Source of the DNA: JBFWUW01 sp050247075
GTDB taxonomy: Bacteria > Planctomycetota > Planctomycetia > Pirellulales > JBFWUW01
Length of the DNA stretch: 64,000 nt
Assembly: GCA_050247075.1 (NCBI GenBank)
Contig: JBFWUW010000030.1
Coordinates: 10,707-74,706 of the forward strand
Reading direction: 5' to 3'
Below are positions 18,068-27,188 of this stretch, piece by piece. Every line of letters starts with the position of its first letter. Positions within the stretch are counted from its first letter, which is position 1. The notes below the pieces were generated by a model, which was not told the DNA's origin, searched no databases, and saw only the letters and a list, made by a program, of their open reading frames with translations. A program made the translations under genes and the position numbers.

Positions 18068-19356
18068 CCGGCGACCTGATCCTGTGGATGTTCGCCTTCA
18101 GCCTGCTGGCGACGTGCCTGGCCTCCATCGGTGCCCGCGCTTTGCGAGGCTGTTCGCGCCATGCCTTGGTGCGGATTTGCCGCGAACGCGGCCAGAACGA
18201 CCTGCTGGGCGATATCATGCTGCGGCACGACGGCGTGGCCCTGGGGGTGGAAAGCGCCCAGGTCGTGGCAACCGCCGCCATGATTTTGTCGGGCGGGTTT
18301 ATCGTCATGCGCCGGATCAATGCCCTGCAGTTGGATGATGTATCCATGCATTTATGGCTGTACGGACTGGTGGGCCTGTTGCTGCTATTGTTGGTGGAGA
18401 TTTGGGCGCCCCGCGTCGTGGTCAAGCTGTGGGGGGCCGGCTTTTTGGTGCGGACGTGGAACGCCTGGAAAATCATCAGCCGCGTGATGCTCCCCTTTAC
18501 CAAGATAGAACTCTCGGTTGAAGCGCTGCTGGCCCGGCTGCTGGGACGCGAGCAAAGCGCGTCGTCCGACGAATTATTCGAGGAGGAAATCCGCAACATC
18601 GTCAGCAAGGGACGCGACGAAGGCCTGCTGGAGCACGAGGCCCGCGACATGATCGAGGGAGTCATCGACCTGGCCGACGCCACGGTGGCCCAAATCATGA
18701 CGCCCCGCACCGACATGGTATGTCTGCCATCCAGTGCCACGCTGGACGAAGCCATCAAGGTGGTGATCGACAGCGCCCACACCCGCATACCGGTCTTCGA
18801 CCGCAGCCCCGACGACGTCGTGGGCGTATTGTACGTGCGCGACCTGCTGCCGGAATTGCTCCCCCGCGGAGAGCCTTCGGCCCGTCCGTTGGGTGAAATC
18901 ATTCGCAAGCCGTTTTTCGTGCCGGAATCGAAGCCGGTCAACGCGCTGCTGCAAGAACTGCAGCACAACCGCAACCATCTGGCGATCGTGCTGGACGAGT
19001 TTGGGGGCGTGTCGGGCCTGGTAACGATCGAAGACGCCCTGGAAGAGATCGTGGGCGAAATCGTGGATGAGCACGACGAGGAAGAGCAAGACATTCATCG
19101 CATCGACGAGCGCAGCGCCGAATGCCAGGCCCAGGTCCACCTGTACGAGGTCAACAAGCAGTTGAACATTGCCCTGCCGGAAACGGGCGAGTTTGACACC
19201 ATCGGCGGCTTCGTCTTCCACGAACTGGGCCATCTGCCCAAACCGGGCGAGGAACTGGCCTGGGGCAACATCAAGATCACCGTCCTGGAAGTCAGCCGCC
19301 GCCGCGTTGAGCGGCTAAGAATTGAAGTCCTAGACGCCACGCCGACTGAAAGCTGA
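18064..19356 (+). CDS. HlyC/CorC-family (CNNM-type) transporter with CBS domains
   Basis: A 430-residue membrane protein. The N-terminal DUF21 region spans ~1-180 with hydrophobic helices (for example GLVGLLLLLLVEIWAP). It is followed by a CBS pair (~200-325, including MTPRTDMVCLP and TRIPVFDRSPDDVVGVLYVRD) and a C-terminal CorC_HlyC domain (~340-425, TIGGFVFHELGHLPKPGE). The family is implicated in Mg2+/Co2+ efflux or resistance. It is translationally coupled to ybeY (ATGA overlap). The 3' end of the coding sequence merges into a heptamer repeat, so the last residues appear repeat-derived. Confidence 0.92.
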   Translation: MTGDLILWMFAFSLLATCLASIGARALRGCSRHALVRICRERGQNDLLGDIMLRHDGVALGVESAQVVATAAMILSGGFIVMRRINALQLDDVSMHLWLYGLVGLLLLLLVEIWAPRVVVKLWGAGFLVRTWNAWKIISRVMLPFTKIELSVEALLARLLGREQSASSDELFEEEIRNIVSKGRDEGLLEHEARDMIEGVIDLADATVAQIMTPRTDMVCLPSSATLDEAIKVVIDSAHTRIPVFDRSPDDVVGVLYVRDLLPELLPRGEPSARPLGEIIRKPFFVPESKPVNALLQELQHNRNHLAIVLDEFGGVSGLVTIEDALEEIVGEIVDEHDEEEQDIHRIDERSAECQAQVHLYEVNKQLNIALPETGEFDTIGGFVFHELGHLPKPGEELAWGNIKITVLEVSRRRVERLRIEVLDATPTES

Positions 19357-19511
19357 AGGATGAAATATGAGTGTTCGGTGCTCGGTGCTCGGTGTTCGGT
19401 GTTCGGTGTTCAGACGATGTGAAGATCGCAAGCTTGCCTAGCTGATAGCTGACAGCTTCTCCGCCAACAGCTTTTCCGCCTTCATCCTTCATCCTTCATC
19501 CTTCCGCCTTC
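19346..19511. repeat. Heptamer tandem repeats between corC and recO
   Basis: A composite heptamer tract. It has CTGAAAG/CTGAAGG/ATGAAAT units (19346-19366, spanning the corC stop codon), six units of GTGTTCG/GTGCTCG (19371-19412), AGCTGAT-AGCTGAC-AGC (about 19440-19456), and CTTCATC units with CTTCCGC (19473-19511). It ends 6 nt before the recO ATG. All blocks keep a period of 7. Confidence 0.9.
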
Positions 19512-19517
19512 TCTTCC

Positions 19518-20273
19518 ATGTCGTCCGAAAAAGCGACAGCACTGGTGCTACGGCTGGTGGAGTGGAGCGAGACGAGCTACGTCGTCACCTTGTTTACCCA
19601 GGAATTTGGCAAGACGCGGGGCATCGCTAAAGGGGGCCGCCGTCTTAAAGGGCCGTTTGAGTCTGCCCTTGACCTGTTGGCAACCTGCCGTGTAGTGTTC
19701 CTCCGCAAGTCGTCCGATGCGCTCGATCTGCTCACGGAGGCCAGGCTGGAGCAACGCTTCCGCCCGGCTGGCCGCGATATGGCGCGGTGGTACGCGGGGT
19801 ACTACATCGCCGAACTGCTGAACGAGCTGACGGACGACTACGATCCACATCCTTTGTTATTCGACGCGGCGCGGCAGGCCTTGGCGGGACTGCGTGCCGA
19901 GATACCGGTTGCTCCCTTGTTGTTGCGGTTTGAACTCGTCGCGTTGCGGTTGCTGGGCCATTTGCCGGTCCTGGCGTCATGCAGCGAGTGCGGCGATGCC
20001 GTCGAACCGCGCGGCAGGGTGGCTTTCGGACAGTTGTCCGGCGGCGTGCTGTGCGCGCGTTGCCGGCCGGGAAAAAAACAGGTCGTCTCCGTCAGCGCTG
20101 AAGTCATCCGCGCCATGGAGCAACTAGCGGAAGCCGAAAATGAATCCTGGCAAGTCCAGGAAACAACCGGCAATGTGTTGGGAGAAATGCGTGGTGTCGT
20201 GAACCACTACATCTGCGGCCTGCTGGGGCATCGTCCCCGCATGCATTCTTTTCTGGGGATACGCTTCGAGTGA
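19518..20273 (+). CDS. recO: DNA repair protein RecO
   Basis: A 251-residue recombination mediator that, with RecR, loads RecA on SSB-coated DNA. The N-terminal OB-fold runs ~1-80 (ALVLRLVEWSETSYVVTLFT, TRGIAKGGRR). The C-terminal helical part holds a four-cysteine zinc finger, CSEC ... CARC (~residues 155-180). The start at 19518 is unambiguous but has no Shine-Dalgarno; it is preceded by a CTTCATC heptamer leader. The stop overlaps the GTG start of the next gene. Confidence 0.94.
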   Translation: MSSEKATALVLRLVEWSETSYVVTLFTQEFGKTRGIAKGGRRLKGPFESALDLLATCRVVFLRKSSDALDLLTEARLEQRFRPAGRDMARWYAGYYIAELLNELTDDYDPHPLLFDAARQALAGLRAEIPVAPLLLRFELVALRLLGHLPVLASCSECGDAVEPRGRVAFGQLSGGVLCARCRPGKKQVVSVSAEVIRAMEQLAEAENESWQVQETTGNVLGEMRGVVNHYICGLLGHRPRMHSFLGIRFE

Positions 20274-21613
20274 CACACCGCGAACGACAAGGATGTCGGC
20301 CATCGCCCTGGCGGATCAAGATCCGTCCAGCCGCGATCGCTGTTGGAGTCGCGGCACTCCATGCGGCCTTGGCCGCGGGGTGCCATTCCGGCTGGCCGCG
20401 GACGGCCGCGCAGCCCACCGGCCACCCGGCGCGGGGCACCGCCTCGCGCGCCATCAATGGCGTGCCGCTGGTATCGCAGGCCTCGCGTCCCATGGCGGTG
20501 GCCCAAGATGACGAGGGGGTCCGCCAGGCCAGCGCAGGCCAGCCTGTCATCAGGCAGCAAAGCGGTGACGACCCCAGCTTGTTCAGCGACGAGAACCTGG
20601 AGAACCTCAAGCCGCGCAAGGTATTTGGCAATCTGCGGCAACTGACGCCGTGGAAACGCGACGAAGACCTTGGCCGCCGCTATCTGCAAGAAGGGGACAA
20701 CCTCTTCCGTGAGAAGAAATACGACGAGGCCGTCGGCAAATACAAGTCCGCGGCGTTTCGTTGGCCAGAGTCGGTCGTGGAGGAAGACGCCCTGTTTATG
20801 TTGGGAGAATGCTATTTCTTCACCGACCGCTACCCCAAAGCCAGCGACACCTACGCCAAACTGTTGAAGCGGTATAGCTCGGGGGGCAACCATTGCCGCC
20901 ATCTGGAAAAGGCCGTGGCGCGGCAGTTCGCCATCGCCCGCTACTGGGAACAAGTGCAGGCCTACGCCCCCAAGAACTGGGCCTATCCCAACCTGACCGA
21001 CAAGACACGGCCCCGGTTTGACACGACAACCGGTGCCTTGGCTGCCTATCAAAGCGTCTGGATGAACGACCCCACCGGCCCCTTGGCCGACGATGCCGTC
21101 ATGGCGGCCGCCAACAATTATTTCACGCAGAGCCGTTTTGAAGACGCCGACTTCCACTACACGCAGCTTCGCGAGCAGCACACCGGTAGCGAGCACCTGG
21201 TCGATGCCTACGTGCTGGGCTTGCAGGCCAAAATCAAAACGTACCAAGGCCCCAATTACGACGGCGTGCCCCTGGAGCAGTCGGGCAACCTGGCCGACCA
21301 AATGCTGACGCAGTTTCCCACCGAGCTGGGCCCCGAGCGGCAGCGCGTGGTGGAGACCCAGCAGAAGATCCGCGAGTTGAACGCCGAGCGGCATTGGTCC
21401 ATGGCCACGTACTACGGCAAGAACAAATACTACGGCGGCACGCGGTACTACTGCGACCTGATCATCAAAGAGTATCCCGATACGCGCTTCGCCAGCCTGG
21501 CCGAGGCCAAGCTGAAAGACATCGCCGGGCTGCCCGACAATCCGCCGCAAAAGCTCAAGTGGCTGCTGGACATGATTCCCTCCCGCGACCGGGACGAGAT
21601 CCAGGAGCCCTGA
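20270..21613 (+). CDS. BamD-like outer-membrane assembly lipoprotein (TPR)
   Basis: A 447-residue lipoprotein that starts with GTG at 20270, overlapping the recO stop by 4 bp. The lipobox HAALAAGC puts the lipidated residue at Cys38, after a basic, then hydrophobic, segment. Residues ~125-400 are TPR-type helices (DNLFREKKYDEAVGKYKSA, ALFMLGECYFFTDRYPKAS, KYYGGTRYYCDLIIKEYPD) like BamD/YfiO, the Bam-complex lipoprotein. It is about twice the size of E. coli BamD, mainly through an insert in the middle. An LptE-like lipoprotein follows, so the pair points to outer-membrane biogenesis. Confidence 0.82.
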   Translation: MTHRERQGCRPSPWRIKIRPAAIAVGVAALHAALAAGCHSGWPRTAAQPTGHPARGTASRAINGVPLVSQASRPMAVAQDDEGVRQASAGQPVIRQQSGDDPSLFSDENLENLKPRKVFGNLRQLTPWKRDEDLGRRYLQEGDNLFREKKYDEAVGKYKSAAFRWPESVVEEDALFMLGECYFFTDRYPKASDTYAKLLKRYSSGGNHCRHLEKAVARQFAIARYWEQVQAYAPKNWAYPNLTDKTRPRFDTTTGALAAYQSVWMNDPTGPLADDAVMAAANNYFTQSRFEDADFHYTQLREQHTGSEHLVDAYVLGLQAKIKTYQGPNYDGVPLEQSGNLADQMLTQFPTELGPERQRVVETQQKIRELNAERHWSMATYYGKNKYYGGTRYYCDLIIKEYPDTRFASLAEAKLKDIAGLPDNPPQKLKWLLDMIPSRDRDEIQEP

Positions 21614-21618
21614 TCGTC

Positions 21619-22164
21619 ATGCACAAACGGCGTTATATTCGCGCTGCGCCAAGCCTGGCGGCCGTGGCCATCTTGGCAATCACCGGGGCGGTCGGCTGCG
21701 CGGGCTATCGCGTGGGAGCGGCGTCGCTGTACTCCCAACAGATTCGCACGGTGTATGTTCCCATGTGCGAATCGAGCAGCTTCCGCCGCAACATGGGCGA
21801 ACGCCTCACCGAGGCCATCGTCAAGGAAATCGAACGGACGACTTCGTTCAAGGTCGTCGATGAACAAAACGCCGATAGCGTCCTCGTTTGCCGGCTGGTC
21901 AGTGACACCAAGCGGGTGACGATTGAAAACCCCTTGGACGACGCCCGCGATATTGAGGTTAATTTCGCCGTACAGGTCATCTGGACCGACCGCAACGGCG
22001 ACCCCTTGCAGCAGCAAGCCATTCCGCTGCCCGAGGACATGACCATTGTCAATCAAAACTCCTCGCTGCTGCCCGAGTTCGGCCATTCCATGGTCACCGC
22101 GCAAAACGCGGCCATTACGCGGCTGGCCAAGCAGGTCGTGGGACTGATGGAAGTCCCCTGGTAA
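21619..22164 (+). CDS. LptE-like lipoprotein
   Basis: A 181-residue lipoprotein. The signal ends in ITGAVGC, with lipidated Cys27. The mature part begins GYRVGAASLYSQQIRTVYVPM, then has a helix with GERLTEAIVKEIERTT and the strand pair VVDEQNADSVLVCRL. This matches the LptE/DUF4136-like fold seen in planctomycete LPS-assembly proteins (LptE partners the LptD translocon). It starts 5 nt after the BamD-like gene and is convergent with the next gene. The frame also extends upstream over the BamD gene, but that part is a shadow. Confidence 0.8.
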   Translation: MHKRRYIRAAPSLAAVAILAITGAVGCAGYRVGAASLYSQQIRTVYVPMCESSSFRRNMGERLTEAIVKEIERTTSFKVVDEQNADSVLVCRLVSDTKRVTIENPLDDARDIEVNFAVQVIWTDRNGDPLQQQAIPLPEDMTIVNQNSSLLPEFGHSMVTAQNAAITRLAKQVVGLMEVPW

Positions 22165-22177
22165 CGGCAGCCGGCTC

Positions 22178-23476
22178 TTACTCGTCCGCCAACAGTCTCA
22201 CGCGGACGATCTCGCGATCGTTGCGGGCGTAGACACTATCGCCCGCGAAGGCCGGATGCGCCCAAATGGGTGCCGGCGATGGCTGTACGATATTCGTCCG
22301 CGACTGCTCGTCGTAGCCGTCGGGCGTCAACCGCGCCAGGATCAAGTCCCCCTCGGCATTCAGAATGATGGCCCGTTCGCTCTTGCCCAGCCATTGCAAC
22401 ACGGCGTGCGGGTTGCGGCCGCGGGGCGTCATCTGGTGATCGTCGGACCATAGCACCCGGCCCGTTTCAATCTCGCAGCACAGCAGGCCGCGATCCTTGT
22501 CGAGCGTGTAAAGATAACCATCGCGGGCCAACGGCTGGCACATAATGCCTTGCAGGTCGCTATCTTCCCACAGCAAGCTGGCGTCGGCCGGATCCTCTCC
22601 CAACCGAATCGCCTTGGAGCCTTCCCAGTAACCGCTGACAAAGGCCACGCCCCGATGGACGACCGGCGTGGCGATCGACACGCCATAGGTAACTTTATAC
22701 GGCACCGACCAATGTAACCGGCCGCTACCGGGATCCATCCCCATCACATGCTCGGGTGTCCAAGCGATAAGCTGCTCCTTGCCGCTTTCGCCCGTCAAAA
22801 TGGGCGTGCAATAACCGGCCGGATCGTCGCCGCAGCGCCAGGCCTCGCGCCCGCTGCGCCGGTCGAAGGCCACGAAACAGCCCCCTTGTTTCAAGCCGGG
22901 ATGAAAGATCACCAGATCCCGCCAGATCACGGGCGATGCGGCCAAGCCCCATTCGGACAACTGGGCACCCAAATCGCGCACCAGGTCATGCTTCCACAAG
23001 ACTTCACCCGAACGCGCATCCAGGCAATGGACATGGCCCACCGCACCCAACGTATAGACGCGGCCGTCGAAAACCGTGGGCGTGGCGCGCGGACCGACAC
23101 CGTAATCCAGCTTGCCATATCGAACGTCGTAAGCCTGCTGCCATAGCACTTCGCCGTTTTCCGCGGAAAGACAGAGCACCCGCTCTTGTTCGGCGGGTTC
23201 CATCACTTTGTCTTGCGAATACAAACGCCCTTCCGCCACCGCCAACCCGGCATAACCGCCTCCCACGGGCGCTTTCCAAACGGTTTTTAGCCCCGCCCGT
23301 GGCCAGGCGGGCGGCAAGGATGGGCCGTTCCAAGACCCGTCTCCGCGCGGCCCGCGCCACCGTGGCCATTCCTCGCAGTGGGCCATTTCCGCTGACCCCG
23401 TCAACCAAATGGCCCCTAGCAGGGCCATTCCAACCGCGCGGAACCATCCGCGCAAAAGCTTGGCCCTCAAAGCCAT
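22178..23476 (-). CDS. Secreted PQQ-like beta-propeller protein
   Basis: A 432-residue exported protein with a signal peptide at ~1-35 (GMALLGAIWLTGSAEMAHC). The planctomycete motif EEWPRWRGPRGDGSWNG follows, then PQQ-enzyme-like WD-type blades (GGYAGLAVAEGRLYSQD, ENGEVLWQQAYDV, DARSGEVLWKHDL, ETGRVLWSDDHQ). Such proteins resemble BamB or quinoprotein dehydrogenases; no catalytic PQQ ligands can be assigned, so an enzymatic role is uncertain. The start ATG at 23476 places the signal peptide correctly; the ORF to 23518 adds 14 residues. It is convergent with the LptE-like gene (13 nt apart). Confidence 0.85.
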   Translation of the reverse strand: MALRAKLLRGWFRAVGMALLGAIWLTGSAEMAHCEEWPRWRGPRGDGSWNGPSLPPAWPRAGLKTVWKAPVGGGYAGLAVAEGRLYSQDKVMEPAEQERVLCLSAENGEVLWQQAYDVRYGKLDYGVGPRATPTVFDGRVYTLGAVGHVHCLDARSGEVLWKHDLVRDLGAQLSEWGLAASPVIWRDLVIFHPGLKQGGCFVAFDRRSGREAWRCGDDPAGYCTPILTGESGKEQLIAWTPEHVMGMDPGSGRLHWSVPYKVTYGVSIATPVVHRGVAFVSGYWEGSKAIRLGEDPADASLLWEDSDLQGIMCQPLARDGYLYTLDKDRGLLCCEIETGRVLWSDDHQMTPRGRNPHAVLQWLGKSERAIILNAEGDLILARLTPDGYDEQSRTNIVQPSPAPIWAHPAFAGDSVYARNDREIVRVRLLADE

Positions 23477-23618
23477 TCGGCAATGCGATTGATCGCGTGG
23501 AGCTCGATCCGGGATCATCGGCGGTGGTCGATTGATTCATGGGTGGGGATTTTCAATGCCGCCCGACGCGGGGGACTTTCCGTGTATACTTAACCGTTTT
23601 CCCAGCGTCAAATCTCGC

Positions 23619-24695
23619 ATGGCCGAATCGTTGTTTATCTTTGTGACTTGCCAGGTTGGTGCCGAGAGGGCGCTCAAGGCAGAGGTTGCGCGCCATCATC
23701 CAACGTTGCGGTTTGCCTTCTCGCGTCCCGGCTTTTTGACCTTCCGCTTGCCAGAAGGCGTGCTGCCCGCCGATGCGGCCGCGTTGGAAATGGTGTTTGC
23801 CCGCGCTCAGGGGCTATCGCTGGGCAAGGCCCAGGGCGAAACCGTATCCGACCGCGTGGCGGCAACCTTGGCGGTCGCGGCCGAACAGTCGTTCGATGTG
23901 GTCCATCTCTGGCAGCGCGATTTGGCCGCTCCCGGCCATCGCTCGTTTCAGCCGGGGCTGACACGGTTTGCACAAGAAGCAGCCTCGGCGGTTGACGCGG
24001 CCTTGCCACAAGCCTCCCCCGAAGATACCCAAGCCCCCCTGCGCGCATCCGTCAACGCCACCGCGCAGCCGGGGCAAACCGTCTTGGATGTCGTCATCGT
24101 CGATCCCACGGAGTGGTGGATCGGAACGCATCGCGCGGGTGATGTCCCGTCCTGCTGGCCGGGTGGTTTGTGCCCTTTGGAACTCCCCTCCGATGCCGTG
24201 TCGCGGGCCTGGCTCAAGCTGGAAGAAGCGCTGCTCTGGTCGGGCCTGCCTCTCAAGGCTGGCCAGGTAGCCGCGGAAATCGGCTGTGCGCCGGGCGGTT
24301 CTTGCCAGGCCTTGCTGGCGCGGGGGCTGCAAGTCATTGGCATCGACCCGGCGGAAGTCGATCCGGTGGTCGAGGCCCATCCCAACTTCACGCACATTCG
24401 CCGTCGCGGACACGAGGTCCGCCGCCGCGACTTCCGCAAGGTTCGCTGGCTGACCGCGGACATGAATGTCGCGCCCGACTACACGCTCGATACGGTCGAG
24501 GCGATTGTCTCGCACGCGGAGGTCGATATCCGCGGCATGCTGCTCACGCTCAAGCTGCTAGAGTGGAAATTGGCGGAGCAAATCCCAGGCTATCTGCAGC
24601 GGATTCGCTCGTGGGGCTTTCCGCGGGTTGAAGCCCGGCAATTGCAGCATAACCGCCAAGAGATTTGCGTCGCGGCCACCCGCCGTGCTAGATAG
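23619..24695 (+). CDS. RlmM/FtsJ-like SAM-dependent 2'-O-methyltransferase
   Basis: A 358-residue protein resembling RlmM (YgdE), which methylates C2498 of 23S rRNA. The N-terminal half is THUMP-like (FVTCQVGAERALKAEV). The C-terminal Rossmann domain has the SAM loop AEIGCAPGGSCQALLARG, the acidic VIGIDPAEVDP, WLTADMNVAPD, and LTLKLLEWKL, fitting the K-D-K-E tetrad of FtsJ-type 2'-O-methyltransferases. The start ATG 23619 gives the family's N-terminus; the upstream extension to 23532 is not conserved-looking. The exact target nucleotide is not provable here. Confidence 0.83.
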   Translation: MAESLFIFVTCQVGAERALKAEVARHHPTLRFAFSRPGFLTFRLPEGVLPADAAALEMVFARAQGLSLGKAQGETVSDRVAATLAVAAEQSFDVVHLWQRDLAAPGHRSFQPGLTRFAQEAASAVDAALPQASPEDTQAPLRASVNATAQPGQTVLDVVIVDPTEWWIGTHRAGDVPSCWPGGLCPLELPSDAVSRAWLKLEEALLWSGLPLKAGQVAAEIGCAPGGSCQALLARGLQVIGIDPAEVDPVVEAHPNFTHIRRRGHEVRRRDFRKVRWLTADMNVAPDYTLDTVEAIVSHAEVDIRGMLLTLKLLEWKLAEQIPGYLQRIRSWGFPRVEARQLQHNRQEICVAATRRAR

Positions 24696-24749
24696 AGGAA
24701 CTTTTGGGTAGGCAAATTCCTGGCCGATGGCACGATACTCTTCGCATCC

Positions 24750-24774
24750 ATCGGCGATGGAATCGCCTCCTACA
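24750..24774. repeat. TGTAGGAG REP-like unit (inverted copy)
   Basis: A 25-nt copy, on the minus strand, of the unit found at 15086-15141. It is identical to it by eye, lying in the 128-bp spacer before the ABC-CPBP gene. Confidence 0.85.
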
Positions 24775-24823
24775 AACGGCATCACTAACATATCTATCGT
24801 TTTCAACCTAAGACCGCCGCCGC

Positions 24824-27007
24824 ATGTCTGATCCCGCGTTTGAGCAAAGCCCCATCACCGCAGCGCGGCAAGAAACGGCTGGCCAGCGGCTGGCCCGGCT
24901 AGGCCGGTTGACTCGCAAGGAACTGCGCGAAACACTGCGCGACCGGCGGACGATGGTCACGCTGGTGCTCATGCCCCTGTTACTCTATCCCTTGTTGAGC
25001 GTGGGATTCAAGCAGCTATTCATGGCGTCGGCGGTGCAGTCGCGGCCCCTCTATCGCGTCTTTGTCGCCACCCAGGAAGAAGCCGAGTGGCTCTTTCAAT
25101 ATTTGCAATTGACCGAAGAGCAGGAGACTTACGAAGAAGCGCTTCGCAACAATACCGGCACGGCTTCCAGCGAACCTCGCGTTTGGCTGTACTCCATGGA
25201 ACACCCCGAGCAAGCGGTGCAATCTTACCTGGCCGATGTGGCGGTGGGTTTTGCGCAACCGTTGCCATCCCCGCTGCCCGATCCCGCGCAAGACCTGTCG
25301 CTTGATATCACGCTGACCTATCTCAGTGATTCCCAAACCGGAGCTCGCGCCGCAGCCTATCTGGAAGAGCAACTGGCCGCCGCCAACGAGCGGTTCTTGT
25401 CGCGCCGCCTGGCCCTGTTGGGCCAACAGCAACGCGCCGCGCCGTTGCAAAGCGAACGCGTTGTCTTGGGAGTTGTCGAACAAGCCCGCGGCGGTGTGCT
25501 GCTTACGCTGGCCCCGTTGATTCTGATCTTGATGACCATCACCGGCGCGGTCTATCCGGCCATCGACCTGACGGCGGGCGAGCGCGAACGGGGCACGTTG
25601 GAGATACTCGTGGCGGCACCCGTACCGCGGCTGGGGTTGCTGTTGGCCAAGTATGTATCCGTATTGACGGTGGCGCTGCTGACGGCCGCGGTAAACCTGG
25701 TCGCCATGTCGGCCACCGTCATGATTGGCGGCTTGGGACCGGCCTTGTTTGGAGAGACCGGCGTAACGCCGCGCGTGATTCTCGAAATCCTGGGGCTGCT
25801 GCTGTTGTTTGCCATGTTTTTCTCGGCGGTGCTGCTGACCTTGACCAGCTTCGCCCGCACCTTCAAAGAGGCCCAGGCCTATCTGATTCCCCTGATGATG
25901 GTGGCCATCGCCCCAGGCCTGTTGACCTTCATGCCGCAGGTAGAACTGACGGGTGCCCTGACCATCGCCCCGTTGGTGAATATCGTGTTGCTGGCCCGCG
26001 ACCTGCTGGCGGGCCAGTCCACCGGCGGCGCGGCGGCCATCGTGGTGATCTCCACGTTGCTCTATTCCCTGGCGGCTATCGGCATGGCGGCGCGGTTTTT
26101 CGCGGCCGAGGCGGTGCTGTACACCAACGAAAGCGGCTGGTCCGACCTGTTCCAACGTCCGCGTCTGGAACGGGCCGTGGCCAATCCGGCCAACGCCATG
26201 ACTTGCGCGGCGCTGATCTTCAGCGCGTTTTTCGTGGCCCTCAACGTCGTGGCCCATGCACCGTCGTTGCGCTGGCAGTTGACGCTGTCGGGCCTGGCCA
26301 CGCTGGGTGTGTTTGCCGGCTTGCCCTGGCTGGCCGCCGTCACGCGGCGGATCAACGTCGGCTCGGCCTTCCGCCTGAAGTTTGCCAGCGGCGGCCGGTT
26401 GTTGCTGCTGTTGCCGGGCGCGGTGTTGGCTGGCGTTGGCATCTGGGCCTGGTCGCACGAACTGCTGGTCTGGCAGATGCAGTTGGGCCTAATCTCCATC
26501 AGCGAACAACAAAAGACCGCCACCTTGGAATGGATCGCCCGCGCGCGTGAGTTGCACTTTGTCTGGCTGCTGCTGCCGTTTGGACTGGCACCCGCGGTGG
26601 GGGAAGAACTCTTTTTCCGGGGCTACCTGTTTTCGGCCCTCCGCGGCAAAGCCGGGCCAGCGGCCACGATCGTGGTAACCGCTTTGCTGTTCGGCCTGTT
26701 TCATGTCGTCACGCCAGGCGGGATCACCCTGGTCCGCTTGGGCCCTAGCACCTTGGCCGGCCTGGTCTTGGGCTGGGTAGCCTGGCGGACGGGCAGCGTC
26801 TGGCCGTCCATGTTGTTGCACGGCTGCCACAACAGCCTGCTGATGGCCGCGGCCTACTATCAACCGGCTCTGGCCGACGCTGGCTTTGGGGTGGAGGAAG
26901 AGTCCCATCTGCCACTCCTCTGGTTCGCCGCCGCCACCACAAGTGCCTGCATCGGCCTGGCCTGGATCGCGCTAGCCACCCGCGGTAGGGTGGGACAAGC
27001 GGCATGA
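24824..27007 (+). CDS. ABC-2 type permease fused to CPBP-family intramembrane protease
   Basis: A 727-residue polytopic membrane protein. Residues ~30-480 are an ABC-2/NatB-like permease: TRKELRETLRDRRTM at the N-terminus, a large extracytoplasmic domain after the first TM, and GERERGTLEILVAAPV, the classic ABC-2 coupling motif. Residues ~545-720 are a CPBP (Abi/CAAX-protease-like) domain with EELFFRGYLF and FGLFHVVTPGG, the conserved Glu-Glu-Arg and His residues. No ATP-binding subunit is adjacent. The fusion recurs in Planctomycetes; its role (Na+ or drug export plus membrane proteolysis) is unknown. The last codons lie inside a palindromic repeat. Confidence 0.88.
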   Translation: MSDPAFEQSPITAARQETAGQRLARLGRLTRKELRETLRDRRTMVTLVLMPLLLYPLLSVGFKQLFMASAVQSRPLYRVFVATQEEAEWLFQYLQLTEEQETYEEALRNNTGTASSEPRVWLYSMEHPEQAVQSYLADVAVGFAQPLPSPLPDPAQDLSLDITLTYLSDSQTGARAAAYLEEQLAAANERFLSRRLALLGQQQRAAPLQSERVVLGVVEQARGGVLLTLAPLILILMTITGAVYPAIDLTAGERERGTLEILVAAPVPRLGLLLAKYVSVLTVALLTAAVNLVAMSATVMIGGLGPALFGETGVTPRVILEILGLLLLFAMFFSAVLLTLTSFARTFKEAQAYLIPLMMVAIAPGLLTFMPQVELTGALTIAPLVNIVLLARDLLAGQSTGGAAAIVVISTLLYSLAAIGMAARFFAAEAVLYTNESGWSDLFQRPRLERAVANPANAMTCAALIFSAFFVALNVVAHAPSLRWQLTLSGLATLGVFAGLPWLAAVTRRINVGSAFRLKFASGGRLLLLLPGAVLAGVGIWAWSHELLVWQMQLGLISISEQQKTATLEWIARARELHFVWLLLPFGLAPAVGEELFFRGYLFSALRGKAGPAATIVVTALLFGLFHVVTPGGITLVRLGPSTLAGLVLGWVAWRTGSVWPSMLLHGCHNSLLMAAAYYQPALADAGFGVEEESHLPLLWFAAATTSACIGLAWIALATRGRVGQAA

Positions 27008-27136
27008 GGCACGGCTACTTGGAAACGGTCTGCCCGCGATGTCCCACCATGACCCGCGATAGCGGCCGCATTTGGTGGGACATCGCGGGCAGACCGAATT
27101 CGCATGGAGGAACTGTAATCCGCTTGTCCCACCCTA
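26986..27136. repeat. Nested palindromic element at the 3' end of the ABC-CPBP gene
   Basis: Outer arms: TAGGGTGGGACAAGCGG at 26986-27002 and its exact reverse complement at 27120-27136 (17 bp). Inner arms: 24 bp at 27026-27049 and their exact reverse complement at 27073-27096, with a 23-nt loop. The left outer arm lies within the coding sequence and supplies the codons for the final residues (VGQA). There is no U-tract. The whole 151-bp unit behaves like an inserted miniature palindromic repeat in a convergent intergenic space. Confidence 0.9.
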
Positions 27137-27188
27137 CTTGGTTTGGTGCCAAGAGGATCGGTGCTCCCATGCTCACATGGCCAGTTCC

